From positions 51,260 to 115,259 of the forward strand of contig NZ_JAGIKZ010000011.1 of the NCBI RefSeq assembly GCF_017874625.1: 64,000 nt of DNA, given 5' to 3'. Shown here piece after piece: positions 21,862 through 31,353 of this stretch. Each line of letters begins with the position of its first letter. The first letter of the stretch is position 1. Below the pieces are notes generated by a model that saw only the letters and a list, made by a program, of their open reading frames with translations, made no database searches and had not been told where the DNA came from. Both the position numbers and the translations under genes were made by a program. Source of the DNA: Cytobacillus eiseniae (GTDB taxonomy: Bacteria; Bacillota; Bacilli; Bacillales; Cytobacillaceae).

Positions 21862-22986
21862 TTAGCGTGTATAAAATCCAGCATTTTCTTTTCTCACGTT
21901 GCTATGCAATGCGGCATTTAAGCCATTTGCAATTAGGTTGGCCATATCCTCGATGAAAACATCTACTTCTTTTGGTGTAACCATTAGATTATGACCGATT
22001 GGTGATAACACTTCATAGATTAGTTTCCGCTTTTCTTCCTCAGGCAGTGTACCGATCATACCAAGAAATGTTTTTCGATGCTGTTCCTCTGGCAAATCTT
22101 CCTCTGTTAGTTTTTTTCTTTTGCCAAAGGTCATCCCAGCTGGGGCCAATGCTCTTGATGGTCTGTCCCCTTCTTTAAGCTCTTTTCCAAAGTGCTTTAA
22201 GATAAAATCAATCGTATCACTTGTAATCGAAACAGCATCTACAACTGTAGGTACACCTATCGCTACAACAGGAATGCCTAATGACTCTTTGCTTATTTCC
22301 TTCCTCTTATTCCCAACTCCAGAGCCTGGGTGGATGCCTGTATCAGAAATTTGAATCGTTGAATTAACTCTTTCAATCGATCTTGCGGCTAACGCATCAA
22401 TCGCAATCACAAAATCCGGTTTTGTTTTTTCGACAATACCAAAAATAATATCACTCGTTTCAATGCCTGTAAGCCCCATAACGCCTGGCGCAAGCGCACT
22501 TACTGGACGGTATCCATCGTCAACACTTTCTGGCTGTAATTGATAGAGATGACGTGTCACTAGCAGATTTTCACAAACCTGTGGGCCTAATGCATCTGGT
22601 GTGACATTCCAGTTTCCTAAACCAACTACAAGGCATGAAGCATCCTCAGCAATGCCGATTTGTTTTAGAAATTGCGAAAACTCAGTAGCAAATATATCCG
22701 CTACCTTTTTTTGCATTTCTGTATCTTGCTGTCTAATGCCTACTGCTTCAAGTGTTAAATATCTTCCTTCTTTTTTTCCTAAGGCAGTTGCCCCTTCCTT
22801 CGTTACTTCGACAAAGGATATCTTTATATCTTCTTCTTCCTTTTCTTTAATAATTACGCCTTCAATTTGTGAAACATTTTCTTCTTTGTGAATATGTTGC
22901 TGCTCTCGATCAGCTATTACCATTTCCCTTGCCTCGATGGCAAGATCGGTTCTAACCTCAAATTTACTTAAATCTAATTCTTCCAT
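21862..22986 (-). CDS. gpr: Germination protease (GPR)
   Basis: Aspartic-type endopeptidase that degrades small acid-soluble spore proteins on germination; made in the forespore as a zymogen. 374 residues, near the B. subtilis length. Characteristic stretches are [29 protein letters not shown] and [19 protein letters not shown]. The N-terminal [17 protein letters not shown] includes the cleaved propeptide region. The next gene downstream is spoIIP, 130 bases away, as in B. subtilis. Confidence 0.98.
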   Translation of the reverse strand: MEELDLSKFEVRTDLAIEAREMVIADREQQHIHKEENVSQIEGVIIKEKEEEDIKISFVEVTKEGATALGKKEGRYLTLEAVGIRQQDTEMQKKVADIFATEFSQFLKQIGIAEDASCLVVGLGNWNVTPDALGPQVCENLLVTRHLYQLQPESVDDGYRPVSALAPGVMGLTGIETSDIIFGIVEKTKPDFVIAIDALAARSIERVNSTIQISDTGIHPGSGVGNKRKEISKESLGIPVVAIGVPTVVDAVSITSDTIDFILKHFGKELKEGDRPSRALAPAGMTFGKRKKLTEEDLPEEQHRKTFLGMIGTLPEEEKRKLIYEVLSPIGHNLMVTPKEVDVFIEDMANLIANGLNAALHSNVRKENAGFYTR

Positions 22987-23129
22987 GTCATTCCCCTCGC
23001 AATCTTCCTATATTTATCGCAAATCATTCATTTGTTAGGACGCTGATAGTCTTTCTCCTATCTTTGCCTTTTGGCTGGTAAAACATTCATGTTCGTAGAA
23101 GTTCATATCATCTATTTAGGAACAGAGTA

Positions 23130-23158
23130 TTGCAAAAGGCTTGATGGTTTGATAAAAT
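23130..23158 (+). promoter_or_regulatory. Likely sigma-A promoter of rpsT
   Basis: TTGCAA (23130-23135), 17-base spacer, TAAAAT (23153-23158), about 90 bases before the rpsT start. The spacer and -10 fit well; the -35 is fair. Confidence 0.65.
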
Positions 23159-23248
23159 ATCACTTGTTCTTAATATTTGTTTGTTAATGAATGATGATGT
23201 GAAAGTCGAGTATAAATATCTCGATGCTTTTTGTAGGAGGTGAATGGA

Positions 23249-23515
23249 ATGCCAAACATTAAATCTGCTATCAAGCGTGTTAAAACGAACGAAGCTCGTA
23301 ATGCACATAACACAACTGTAAAGTCTTCAATGCGTACAGCTGTTAAAAAAGTAGAAGCTGCAATCGTTTCTACTGATGCTGCTGCTGCAAATGAAACTTT
23401 TGCTGACGCTGCTCGTCAATTAGATAAAGCTGCTGCAAAGGGTCTTATCCACAAAAATGCTGCTGCTCGTAAAAAATCTCGCTTAATGAAAAAAATGAAC
23501 TCTTTAAATGCTTAA
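23249..23515 (+). CDS. rpsT: 30S ribosomal protein S20
   Basis: bS20, an all-helical protein binding the 5' domain of 16S rRNA. 88 residues from ATG 23249 ([14 protein letters not shown]), 6 bases after AGGAGGTG; a GTG three codons upstream overlaps that site. The C-terminal [11 protein letters not shown] is typical. It runs opposite to gpr and holA and has its own promoter and terminator. Confidence 0.99.
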   Translation: MPNIKSAIKRVKTNEARNAHNTTVKSSMRTAVKKVEAAIVSTDAAAANETFADAARQLDKAAAKGLIHKNAAARKKSRLMKKMNSLNA

Positions 23516-23529
23516 GTTTAAAGAATAAC

Positions 23530-23560
23530 GGCTATCTTTTTTGATAGCCTTTTATTTTTA
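23530..23560 (+). terminator. rpsT terminator
   Basis: GGCTATC and GATAGCC arms followed by TTTTATTTTTA. Confidence 0.9.
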
Positions 23561-23596
23561 TTCAGAACATAGTAGTTGCATTCTCTAATTAAGAAA

Positions 23597-23618
23597 AGGC
23601 TGCCATCATTGGCAGCCT
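23597..23618 (-). terminator. holA terminator
   Basis: AGGCTGCCA and TGGCAGCCT arms followed by TTTTC on the minus strand; it starts at the holA stop codon. Confidence 0.85.
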
Positions 23619-24648
23619 ATTTTTTATATGTATGATCACTTAAGCGGAATAAAAACAATTCAACAAGCAATACTTTATTCATGCCGCCTGTTTTCATTTG
23701 ATAATCGGCATTAGCCAATTGTTTCATAATATTAGCAAGCTCCTCATCTGAAAATTGTCTCGCCTGTCCTGCGGCAAGCTTGATTCGAAATGGATGGACT
23801 TTCAAATGTCCTGCAATTTGCTGCTGCCCATATCCTCTTCTTGCAAGCTCCTTCACCTGATAAATAAGCCTGAATTGTCCCGTAATAATGGATAGAATTT
23901 TAATCGGTTCTTCGTTTTGCTTAAGCAAATCATAATAGATTCTTAAAGCTTCTTCAATTTGCCTTTGAACAATTTTATCAATCAACGAGAAAATATTTTG
24001 CTCTAATGACCGAGCAACAAGCATATCAACCGTTTTCTCATCCAGTCTCTCCCCTTGACCAACATAAAGGGCTAGCTTGTCTAGCTCACTAGTAAGCGTA
24101 AATAAATTTGTGCCAGCAAGTGTAAGCAATAAATCAATGGCCGACTCAGTTATTTCTACTTTATTATATGCAGCACGCTCTTTAATCCATCCCTTAAGTT
24201 CCGCTTCATTTAGTTTTTTTGCCTCAAGGACCGCTGCGTTTCGTTTCAATTCTTTCGTTATTTTTTTCCGCTCATCTAATTTTTCATATGGAGCTGTAAA
24301 AACAAGAGTGGCATATGGGGACGGTTCTTTTATATATGCCTCTAGTTTCGCTACATTATGTTCCACTTTTTCCTTTGTTTTCGCAGCAGTTAGAAATACA
24401 GGATTTTGTAAAATAATTAATCTTCTCTCCCCCATAAATGGGAGTGTCTCTGCATCTTCAAGTGCTACATCAATAGGTGTTTCCTCTAAATCATACGAGG
24501 ATAGGTTAAAGTCTATTTCCTCTTCATTTAATACATGATGAATTAACATTTGCTTTGTTTCATTAATAAGAAATGACTCTGGTCCGTATAATAAATATAA
24601 TGATTGAAATTTGCCGGCTTTTATTTGTTTCCATAAATCAAACATCAC
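23617..24648 (-). CDS. holA: DNA polymerase III delta subunit
   Basis: Clamp-loader delta subunit that opens the beta clamp. 343 residues. The N-terminal ATPase-like domain lacks a functional Walker A, as expected for delta: LYLLYGPESFLINETKQML is the degenerate loop. ALEDAETLPFMGERRLIIL contains the clamp-contacting leucine/phenylalanine region. It is in the usual place between rpsT and yqzM/comEC. Confidence 0.96.
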   Translation of the reverse strand: MMFDLWKQIKAGKFQSLYLLYGPESFLINETKQMLIHHVLNEEEIDFNLSSYDLEETPIDVALEDAETLPFMGERRLIILQNPVFLTAAKTKEKVEHNVAKLEAYIKEPSPYATLVFTAPYEKLDERKKITKELKRNAAVLEAKKLNEAELKGWIKERAAYNKVEITESAIDLLLTLAGTNLFTLTSELDKLALYVGQGERLDEKTVDMLVARSLEQNIFSLIDKIVQRQIEEALRIYYDLLKQNEEPIKILSIITGQFRLIYQVKELARRGYGQQQIAGHLKVHPFRIKLAAGQARQFSDEELANIMKQLANADYQMKTGGMNKVLLVELFLFRLSDHTYKK

Positions 24649-25008
24649 TTTCTTTCGCTCCGATCACAATAAAGTATCCAACTTAATCCTAAAGAAGCGC
24701 AGACAGTTTGACAAGTAAGAAAGGCATTTTTTAGTCGCTAGAAATGGAAAAAAGCGAAGGACATGATTTTCACTACAAAACACTAAAAGGAATTGACAAA
24801 ATCCTGTCAATTCCCCATCTATATAGAACGTCGTCACATAAGGCCTAGGAAACTTATATGACGACGGTGCACCAAGTTACTTTTATTCTTTCCTCACATC
24901 TTTAACTTATTTGTGACAACTATTGTCACAAAGTGAAAAGCACTAGAGGAACGCTAGATTTTTTTATTTCAATGCCTTATACTATATAGGAAATAGGAGG
25001 GGAAGACT
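24649..25008. other. holA-yqzM divergent intergenic region with three hairpins
   Basis: No gene. Three strong inverted repeats lie in a row: GGAATTGACA arms at 24789-24814; CGTCGTCACATAAG with a near-complementary arm at 24830-24867; and TTTGTGACAA/TTGTCACAAA at 24910-24932. The first is followed by TTTT on the minus strand and may be a terminator. The last is shaped like an operator. Confidence 0.7.
24910..24932. promoter_or_regulatory. Operator-like perfect palindrome upstream of yqzM
   Basis: Arms TTTGTGACAA and TTGTCACAAA with 3 bases between, about 77 bases before the yqzM start. It is not followed by a T run, and the size and symmetry suit a dimeric regulator. I cannot name the factor. 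Confidence 0.5.
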
Positions 25009-25143
25009 GTGAACGAATTTGAAAAGGACGTCCAATATAAACAGAATGATGCCATTGACTCTGGAATTGGATTCATCGTATCATTCGGTTTCTTCGCAAC
25101 TGTATTTATTATAGGAACAGTCATTAAAATTATCGGATCTTAA
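25009..25143 (+). CDS. yqzM: YqzM small membrane protein
   Basis: 44-residue protein with an N-terminal polar part (MNEFEKDVQYKQNDAIDSG) and one membrane helix (GFIVSFGFFATVFIIGTVI). It matches B. subtilis YqzM in length and in nearly every residue of the membrane half, and sits at the same place between holA and comEC. GTG start at 25009 after GGAGGGG. Function unknown. Terminator at 25170-25196. Confidence 0.93.
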   Translation: MNEFEKDVQYKQNDAIDSGIGFIVSFGFFATVFIIGTVIKIIGS

Positions 25144-25169
25144 TGACTACATAAGAAGAAAGTTACAAG

Positions 25170-25196
25170 GAGGCTGCATTTTTGCAGCCTCTTTTT
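25170..25196 (+). terminator. yqzM terminator
   Basis: GAGGCTGCA and TGCAGCCTC arms followed by TTTTTCT. MITE copy 3 begins just after the T run; its left target duplication TTTCTA is part of it. Confidence 0.9.
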
Positions 25197-25199
25197 CTA

Positions 25200-25346
25200 A
25201 GGCTGTTATCGTAAACATTATTGCTATATTACACATAATTGGTAAAGGTTGATTTCCGCTGCAGGTTGCTCCAATCAACCGACCTATTTGGTAAACCATT
25301 CATTCTACATTTGATTTAAAAACAACAATCTTTTAGAAAAGAGCCT
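25200..25346. repeat. MITE-like element, copy 3 (short form)
   Basis: 147 bp with ends AGGCTGTTATCG and AGAAAAGAGCCT, flanked by TTTCTA on both sides (25194-25199, 25347-25352). It has the same internal deletion between GCTCC repeats as copy 1. It lies between yqzM and comEC. Confidence 0.87.
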
Positions 25347-25396
25347 TTTCTAATTATTGAAGAATTCCTCTAGACTCGTAAGTGATTTACTATATC

Positions 25397-27763
25397 CTAT
25401 GGGAGCTGGGTAGAAAAGGTTCCACTATCCCCTTTAAAAAAATAGGTAATCGCACCATGTAAATCTGTCCGTAGAATTTTGATCCTTCGTTCAGTCAGCT
25501 CGTCGATCACTTCCTGATTTGGGTGGCCGTATCGATTATTTCTTCCAGCTGAAATGATGGCCACCTTTGGTTCAATTCGATTAAGAAATGCTGGAGTTGT
25601 TGATGTTTTGCTGCCATGATGGCCGGCTTTAAGCACATGAGTTTTGAGGTTTTTATACTGTGTTAACAAACGCTCTTCTCCCTCTTTCTCCAGATCACCT
25701 GTGAAAAGCCAGCTTGCTCCGCCTATTTTTGTTAATAGAACAATCGAGCCATCATTTCTTTCACTTTCCTCCATTCCAGCTAACGGGGCGAGTACATGAA
25801 AGACCGAATCACCTGTCTTCCATCTATCTCCTGCTATTGTAAATTTCCATGGGACTTGATTGCTTTTCGCTAATTGAAGCAAATCTACTTCCAATTCAGA
25901 AAGAGACGCACGTTTCGGTAGTACTAGTTCTTTTACCTTTAATTGATCCATCACTTCGAAGGCACCGCCCATATGATCTGCGTCACCGTGTGTGATAATG
26001 AGCTTATCGATGACTCTTACCCCTTTGCTCTTTAAAAATGGGACGACAACATCCTTTCCAACCTCATATTGTTTCTGTCTTTTCTTCCATTCCTCTGTAT
26101 CGAAATCAATGGTGCCTCCCGCATCAATTAAAATATTCCCTTTTCCGAATGGCATTTGAATGAATATGCTGTCACCTTGACCGACATCAATAAAGGTAAT
26201 TTCTCCATATGGGGATAGATTGTTTCCGTATCCATGAAAGAGGAATAAGCTAAGTGGGAGGATGATTATCTTCAAGAAATGCTTTTTGCCTTTTCCTCGT
26301 TCCCATAGTACGAAAAAATAAGGAATACAGCATAAATAAAGAAGTAGAACCCACGCAGAAGGACGACCGAGAGTAAAAATAGCAAAAGGTAACAAAGATA
26401 GTTGAATAGCAAGTTTATCCATCAAAACAATAAGTATATGTAATGGGAGAATAAGAAAAGCAATCTTTGTTCCGAATAATAGATGCAATAGAAAAACAAG
26501 AATGATCGCGGGTAATATGACAATTGAAAATAAAGGAATAAATATCGCATTTGCAAAAATAGAAAGGAGGGATACTTCATAAAAATAATAAAGCATGATC
26601 GGAATGGATGCTAATTGGCATATAAAGGATGTACAAAATAATAGAATGATTGGATTCGTAAATCTTTGTAAAAGAAAAGCCGCAGATAATATAAGCACAA
26701 AGCTGACACTAAATGATAGCTGAAATCCGACATCAAAAATAACATAAGGAGTGAATAACGAATAGACAATAAAAACGATACTGATAATATCAATTTTACT
26801 CAATGACCATACTAACCACTTATGCAATGCTAAATAGAGAACCATCATAAAGACTGCACGGATGACAGACGGGGCCGCACCCGTAAGTAAAGCATAGCAA
26901 GGTAGAAACAATAATAATATAGAAGTCATTGTCTCTCTAGCGATTCCTAAACGAATTCCCGCAAAAAACAGCATCCCCGCTAATAAACCAACATGTAGCC
27001 CTGAAATAGCTAGCAAATGGACAATTCCTAGTTTTTCATATGATGCCAATACATCGTTGTCTATGTATCCACGTTCACCAAATAATAAAGCAGTTGATAA
27101 TGGAGCCATTTCCTCTGGAAAATGAGTTTGTACATATTGTATGCCGTTTTCTCTTAGCGTTCGGAAGAAAGAAAGGAGGGTTTTCTTTTGAGTGGTGCAG
27201 TTTAAAGGAGTGAATTCCTCTATTTGGAGAATCCAATGAATTTGCTTGCCTTTTAAATATTGTTGATAATTAAACGCATTTACATTCGTGGAAGTATTCG
27301 GTTCTGACAATTTCCCTTTCACTTTACAAGCAAGAGAGGTTGTTAATTTATCGGAAAGATATGCTTTTTCTTTTTCCGTTTTTATTTGATAGGATAGAAC
27401 GATTTTTTCCTTATGCAAAAGCTCTCTTCCCATTGCTGAAAATCGATTCCCATCCACTTTGATTTCATCTGAAATTTCAATATAAAATTGCGTATCTTGT
27501 TCTGATAGTTTCGTTTGATTGCCTTTTTCCAATAACTCAGTTCGAAGAAAAAACAGTAGAAAAACACAGCTGCTAATCGTGAGGAATTTTTTCGAAAAGC
27601 CTTTCCCTTTTGCTAAAAAAAGAAGATAGAAACCAAAAAAGAACAAAAAGACCAATAAAAAGTTAAAAGCAGCTAAAATACCGATTAATCCAGCAAAAGT
27701 AAAATAAATCCATTTCCCCTTCACTTCAGACGTTACTCCTTTGATCATGTAATAAGTGAGCAT
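25397..27763 (-). CDS. comEC: DNA internalisation channel ComEC
   Basis: Polytopic membrane channel through which one DNA strand enters the cell during transformation. 788 residues from ATG 27763, which follows GAGG; a GTG start 5 codons upstream would overlap that site. Order: membrane helices, an OB-like N-terminal soluble domain, the competence membrane domain at about 220-500 (LLAISGLHVGLLAGM), then a C-terminal metallo-beta-lactamase-like nuclease domain with FIDVGQGDSIFIQ, ITHGDADHMGGAFEV and LKAGHHGSKTST. All metal ligands appear intact. Last gene of the comE array. Confidence 0.97.
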   Translation of the reverse strand: MLTYYMIKGVTSEVKGKWIYFTFAGLIGILAAFNFLLVFLFFFGFYLLFLAKGKGFSKKFLTISSCVFLLFFLRTELLEKGNQTKLSEQDTQFYIEISDEIKVDGNRFSAMGRELLHKEKIVLSYQIKTEKEKAYLSDKLTTSLACKVKGKLSEPNTSTNVNAFNYQQYLKGKQIHWILQIEEFTPLNCTTQKKTLLSFFRTLRENGIQYVQTHFPEEMAPLSTALLFGERGYIDNDVLASYEKLGIVHLLAISGLHVGLLAGMLFFAGIRLGIARETMTSILLLFLPCYALLTGAAPSVIRAVFMMVLYLALHKWLVWSLSKIDIISIVFIVYSLFTPYVIFDVGFQLSFSVSFVLILSAAFLLQRFTNPIILLFCTSFICQLASIPIMLYYFYEVSLLSIFANAIFIPLFSIVILPAIILVFLLHLLFGTKIAFLILPLHILIVLMDKLAIQLSLLPFAIFTLGRPSAWVLLLYLCCIPYFFVLWERGKGKKHFLKIIILPLSLFLFHGYGNNLSPYGEITFIDVGQGDSIFIQMPFGKGNILIDAGGTIDFDTEEWKKRQKQYEVGKDVVVPFLKSKGVRVIDKLIITHGDADHMGGAFEVMDQLKVKELVLPKRASLSELEVDLLQLAKSNQVPWKFTIAGDRWKTGDSVFHVLAPLAGMEESERNDGSIVLLTKIGGASWLFTGDLEKEGEERLLTQYKNLKTHVLKAGHHGSKTSTTPAFLNRIEPKVAIISAGRNNRYGHPNQEVIDELTERRIKILRTDLHGAITYFFKGDSGTFSTQLP

Positions 27764-27796
27764 ACAATCTATCCTCACTTATTACAGACTAGTATA

Positions 27797-28258
27797 TTAA
27801 GGCGTGCTTGTATGGAAATTAATTGATATTTCCTCCCCTTCCACTTGCTCGACCTTTACACCTGCCATTTCAAAAAGGGTAATTGCATATGGATGGTTTT
27901 TATAGTTCTTCGAATAATAGACCGTTTTAATTCCTGCCTGGATAATCGCTTTGCAGCATTGCAGGCAAGGGAAATGCGTAACATATAGATCAGCTCCACT
28001 CGTAGGTACTCCAAATTTCGCACATTGAAGGATCGCATTCATTTCTGCGTGGATGGTTCTAACACAGTGATTATCAATGACATAACAGCCATCATCTATG
28101 CAATGCTCTCCACCAGCAATCGAGCCATTATACCCGCCAGCAATAATCCTCTTATCTCTGACAATCGTTGCCCCAACAGATAATCTCGTGCAAGTGCTCC
28201 TTAATGCAAGTAAATGACTTTGAGCAATAAAATACTGATCCCAAGAAATTCTTTCCAT
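27797..28258 (-). CDS. comEB: ComEB, dCMP deaminase family
   Basis: Zinc deaminase of the dCMP deaminase family inside the comE operon. 153 residues from the second of two adjacent ATGs (MERISWDQYFIAQSHLLALRS), matching homologues; the frame is open a further 107 codons upstream but only through repeat DNA. Zinc site: HAEMNAIL with the catalytic Glu, and PCLQCCKAIIQAG. GGYNGSIAGGEHC is also family-typical. 34 bases before comEC. The dispensable nature of comEB for transformation is known from B. subtilis. Confidence 0.96.
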   Translation of the reverse strand: MERISWDQYFIAQSHLLALRSTCTRLSVGATIVRDKRIIAGGYNGSIAGGEHCIDDGCYVIDNHCVRTIHAEMNAILQCAKFGVPTSGADLYVTHFPCLQCCKAIIQAGIKTVYYSKNYKNHPYAITLFEMAGVKVEQVEGEEISINFHTSTP

Positions 28259-28317
28259 CATCCTTCTCCCCTTTTTCGACAAGATCTCTTTAAATAAGTG
28301 TAAGCTCCTACTAACAA

Positions 28318-28585
28318 AAGCGCAAGCGCCTTGATCATCGCCGTACAAACTGGAAGGACTGCCCCTCTCGATAAAGGAAACACGGTGAGTGAGCGAACCG
28401 ATGTTGACGCAATCGTTGCGGAGCAGTACTGAAGTTTGATAGGCGATAGGCGCTCCTCCTATAAGGAAAGCACTTATACTCGTGCGATGCATATGCTGCC
28501 GAAGTATTCCTAATGAAGCTGGACGTGAAACAAAAGATTCACATTTTATACACAATGAGCGATTATATAACTTCCTCAATAATAA
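28318..28585. repeat. Dispersed repeat family 2, copy B, inside the comE operon
   Basis: About 268 bp sharing blocks with 6634-6835, with an additional ~60-bp stretch. It fills the 347-base gap between comEA and comEB, genes that are normally close. No gene is supported within it. No target duplication was found. Confidence 0.82.
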
Positions 28586-28605
28586 AAATCGGTCAATCCA
28601 TTCTT

Positions 28606-29229
28606 TTATTTGACCTTTATAAACTCCTGTAATTTTTCATAGCTTTTATCACCAATTCCACTAATTAATTTTAAATCCTCAATTGCTTTAAAAGGGCCAT
28701 TCTTATCACGAAAATCGATAATTGCCTTTGCTTTTGAAGGGCCGATTCCAGGCAATGTTTGAAGCTCTGCTTCATCTGCTGAATTTATATTTACCTTTCC
28801 ATCCTTTTGACTAGATTCTCCAGAAGCTAGAATAAAACCATCCCCTTCGTCAAGCGATTCACCTATTTCTGGCACATAGATGACCATCTCATCCTCTACT
28901 CTTATTGCAAAATTAATTTTCGCCTCATCTGCCGAATCATTCAATCCTCCAGCCTTATTAATCATGTCAATGACCCGCTCATCCGTCTCTGCCTCATAGA
29001 CGCCTGGGCGATTTACTGCGCCTTTCACATCAACAATAACGACTGTTTCTACTACTTCCTCAGTTATGCTTTCACTCGTTTCAATGATTTCCTCTCCCAC
29101 AAACCAATCTTCCTCCTCAAGTAAATTACCTTGTAATTCTCCTGGTTTAAAAAGAAAATAAATGGCTGCAAAAATAATCACAATGCCAATTATTACATAC
29201 AGCTTATACGTCTTTATCCAGTCAATCAT
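28606..29229 (-). CDS. comEA: Competence DNA receptor ComEA
   Basis: Membrane-anchored double-stranded DNA receptor that pulls DNA across the wall. 207 residues: one N-terminal membrane anchor (LYVIIGIVIIFAAIYFLF, about 11-28), an acidic linker, a SLBB-like region (IVDVKGAVNRPGVYEAE), and a C-terminal helix-hairpin-helix DNA-binding domain (VNINSADEAELQTLPGIGPSKAKAIIDFR). First gene of comEA-comEB-comEC and divergent from comER. Confidence 0.97.
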   Translation of the reverse strand: MIDWIKTYKLYVIIGIVIIFAAIYFLFKPGELQGNLLEEEDWFVGEEIIETSESITEEVVETVVIVDVKGAVNRPGVYEAETDERVIDMINKAGGLNDSADEAKINFAIRVEDEMVIYVPEIGESLDEGDGFILASGESSQKDGKVNINSADEAELQTLPGIGPSKAKAIIDFRDKNGPFKAIEDLKLISGIGDKSYEKLQEFIKVK

Positions 29230-29340
29230 ATGAACCTTCCTTTCTTGTACGTACTAATCGAAAAACATTTTTTAGCATATTCCACCTTAGAAACTCATAT
29301 CGTATAGGAGAAAGATTGCTTGCAAAGGGGGGATGAGCAA

Positions 29341-30168
29341 TTGAATATTGGAATAATTGGTACAGGTAATATGGGGAGAATCCTGGCAGAAGCTTTGCTT
29401 GATGGAAAGTCTGTTACCCCTTCTTCCATGTCGATTACAAACCGTACACGATCAAAAGCATTGGCAATCAAGAATAAATACAACGATATTCATATAGGTG
29501 AAAGCGGGAAAGATGTTGCGGACCGATCGTCGCTCATCTTTGTTTGTGTAAAGCCACATGATGTTCATAAGGTGATAAGTGAGATTGCACCTTGCTTAAC
29601 AAAGGAGAAATGTATTGTTTCCATTACAAGTCCAATTAGCGTGAAACAATTAGAGTCACTTGTAGCATGCTCTGTTGCAAGAGTGATTCCAAGTATCACA
29701 AACAGGGCATTGACTGGTGTATCATTGCTGTCATTTGGTGAGGGCTGTCAAGAAGACTGGAAAAGAATCATTCGCGGATTGTTTGAAAGAATATCAAAGC
29801 CAGTTGAAATCGAAGACAATATTACACGTGTAGCTTCTGACATTGTTAGCTGTGGGCCAGCGTTTTTCAGCTATTTAACACAGCGATTTATCCTTGCCGC
29901 TGTAAAGGAGACTGAAATTGATCAGGAGACAGCTACTATTCTTGCTGAAGAGATGTTAATTGGAATGGGTGAATTATTAAAACAAGGTCATTATACTTTG
30001 CCTACATTGCAAGAAAAGGTTTGTGTAAAAGGTGGAATAACTGGTGAGGGGATTAAGGTGCTTGAAAACGAATTGGAGAATGTATTTGAACAGGTATTTC
30101 AGGCTACACACACTAAATTCGCTGAAGATCTTGTACAGTTAAAAAAATATTATCCTATTCAAGCATAA
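29341..30168 (+). CDS. comER: ComER, pyrroline-5-carboxylate reductase-like protein
   Basis: 275 residues, related to ProC but placed divergently from the comE operon, as in B. subtilis. Rossmann motif IGIIGTGNMGRIL at the N-terminus; VARVIPSITNRAL and ITRVASDIVSCGPAFFSYL in the C-terminal dimer domain. Real ProC enzymes have a conserved CDALADGGV-type segment; here the equivalent is VKGGITGEGIK, so activity is uncertain. I prefer TTG at 29341 over the upstream TTG at 29320 because GGGGGG sits 9 bases before it and homologues start MKIG. Confidence 0.93.
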   Translation: MNIGIIGTGNMGRILAEALLDGKSVTPSSMSITNRTRSKALAIKNKYNDIHIGESGKDVADRSSLIFVCVKPHDVHKVISEIAPCLTKEKCIVSITSPISVKQLESLVACSVARVIPSITNRALTGVSLLSFGEGCQEDWKRIIRGLFERISKPVEIEDNITRVASDIVSCGPAFFSYLTQRFILAAVKETEIDQETATILAEEMLIGMGELLKQGHYTLPTLQEKVCVKGGITGEGIKVLENELENVFEQVFQATHTKFAEDLVQLKKYYPIQA

Positions 30169-30218
30169 TCATTCAACAAAAAAGGAGAAAATCCTTCCTT
30201 TTTCTTCATTTATTCAAA

Positions 30219-30254
30219 AAAAAATGTAGGGTGTAAATCAACCCTACATTTTTT
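30219..30254. terminator. Bidirectional terminator between comER and yqeM
   Basis: AAAAAATGTAGGGT and its complement ACCCTACATTTTTT around an 8-base loop; A and T runs on both sides suit termination of both converging genes. Confidence 0.93.
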
Positions 30255-30999
30255 ATGCTTTTCGACATATAAAGAAAATTCGTTCTGAGTGGGTTTGTGG
30301 TGACACATCTTCAAAGTCTGCTGTTACTTCAAGAACTTCAAAACCGCTCTGTTGAAGCCATTTTTCATATTGATCAATAGGAAATGTTCGCTGAAAATGA
30401 AGTTCATCATAACGATCATATTTCCCTGTATTTTGGTCAAGAACAAAAAAACTTAAATCATGCTCCACACTATTCGGATGCTCACCTTGATAGCTGTACC
30501 AAATATAACTAATCTCCTCTTCATTTATGGCAAATGTTTGATTCATGAAAATTTGCATCATTTTATATATCGAATGGACGTCAAAAATAAACAGGCCATT
30601 ATCATCCAAGTGCTCATATACATGAAGAAACGTCTCTTTAACCTCAGCTTCTGTCTGTAAATAATTTAAAGAGTCACAAAAAATACCAATGAGGTTATAT
30701 TGGCCAAGCCCGTCAAGCTCAGCCATATTTTGCTGATAAAATTGCATTGGCAATCCTTTTTCAGCTGCTTTTGATTGCGCTACCATCAGCATATCATCTG
30801 AAAGATCGACACCCGTCATTTCAAAGCCCACTTCAGCAAGCTTTATAGATAGTTTTCCTGTCCCACAGGCTAAATCTAGCATTTTGCTGCCTTGCACTAC
30901 ATATTTTTCAGCCTTTCTTTGAACAAGCTCCACCCATTTATCATAAGGGACATCCCTCATTAATTCATCATACAAATAGGCAAATTTCTCATAAGCCAT
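30253..30999 (-). CDS. yqeM: YqeM, class I SAM-dependent methyltransferase
   Basis: 248 residues with a complete SAM-binding fold: MLDLACGTGKLSIKLAE (motif I), MTGVDLSDDMLMVAQ (motif II), YNLIGIFCDSLNYL (motif IV). The substrate is unknown. It follows rsfS with only 3 bases between them and is the last gene of the yqeG-yqeM operon. Confidence 0.92.
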   Translation of the reverse strand: MAYEKFAYLYDELMRDVPYDKWVELVQRKAEKYVVQGSKMLDLACGTGKLSIKLAEVGFEMTGVDLSDDMLMVAQSKAAEKGLPMQFYQQNMAELDGLGQYNLIGIFCDSLNYLQTEAEVKETFLHVYEHLDDNGLFIFDVHSIYKMMQIFMNQTFAINEEEISYIWYSYQGEHPNSVEHDLSFFVLDQNTGKYDRYDELHFQRTFPIDQYEKWLQQSGFEVLEVTADFEDVSPQTHSERIFFICRKA

Positions 31000-31002
31000 T
31001 GA

Positions 31003-31353
31003 TTAAGCCTGCTCCTGAATATTTTCAATTGGAGCATCTCCCCATAGTCGCTCTAAATTATAATAGCTTCTTTCATCTCGATGGAAAATATGTGCCACAA
31101 CATCGCCTAGATCAACAAGGATCCAGCGCGCTTCATCAAAGCCTTCCATTCGTTTCACTTCATAGCCTAGTTCATGCGCTTTTTCTTTCATTTCCTTTGC
31201 GATGGCCTGTACCTGCTTGTCAGAATTTCCGTGACAAATAAGGAAATAATCCGCTATTAATGAAATTCCCTTCATATTCAATGCAATAATATTTTCTGCT
31301 CTTTTATCATCTGCTGCCTTCACAGCGGTTAATAATAAATTTTTATCACTCAT
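31003..31353 (-). CDS. rsfS: Ribosomal silencing factor RsfS
   Basis: Binds protein L14 and blocks joining of the ribosomal subunits under poor nutrition; also takes part in 50S maturation. 116 residues, normal length. Family hallmarks: KAADDKRAENIIALNMKGIS, DYFLICHGNSDKQVQAIA, WILVDLGDVVAHIFHRDERSYYNLERLW (its last part gives the conserved YYxLExLW). It is adjacent to yqeK without a gap. Confidence 0.97.
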   Translation of the reverse strand: MSDKNLLLTAVKAADDKRAENIIALNMKGISLIADYFLICHGNSDKQVQAIAKEMKEKAHELGYEVKRMEGFDEARWILVDLGDVVAHIFHRDERSYYNLERLWGDAPIENIQEQA

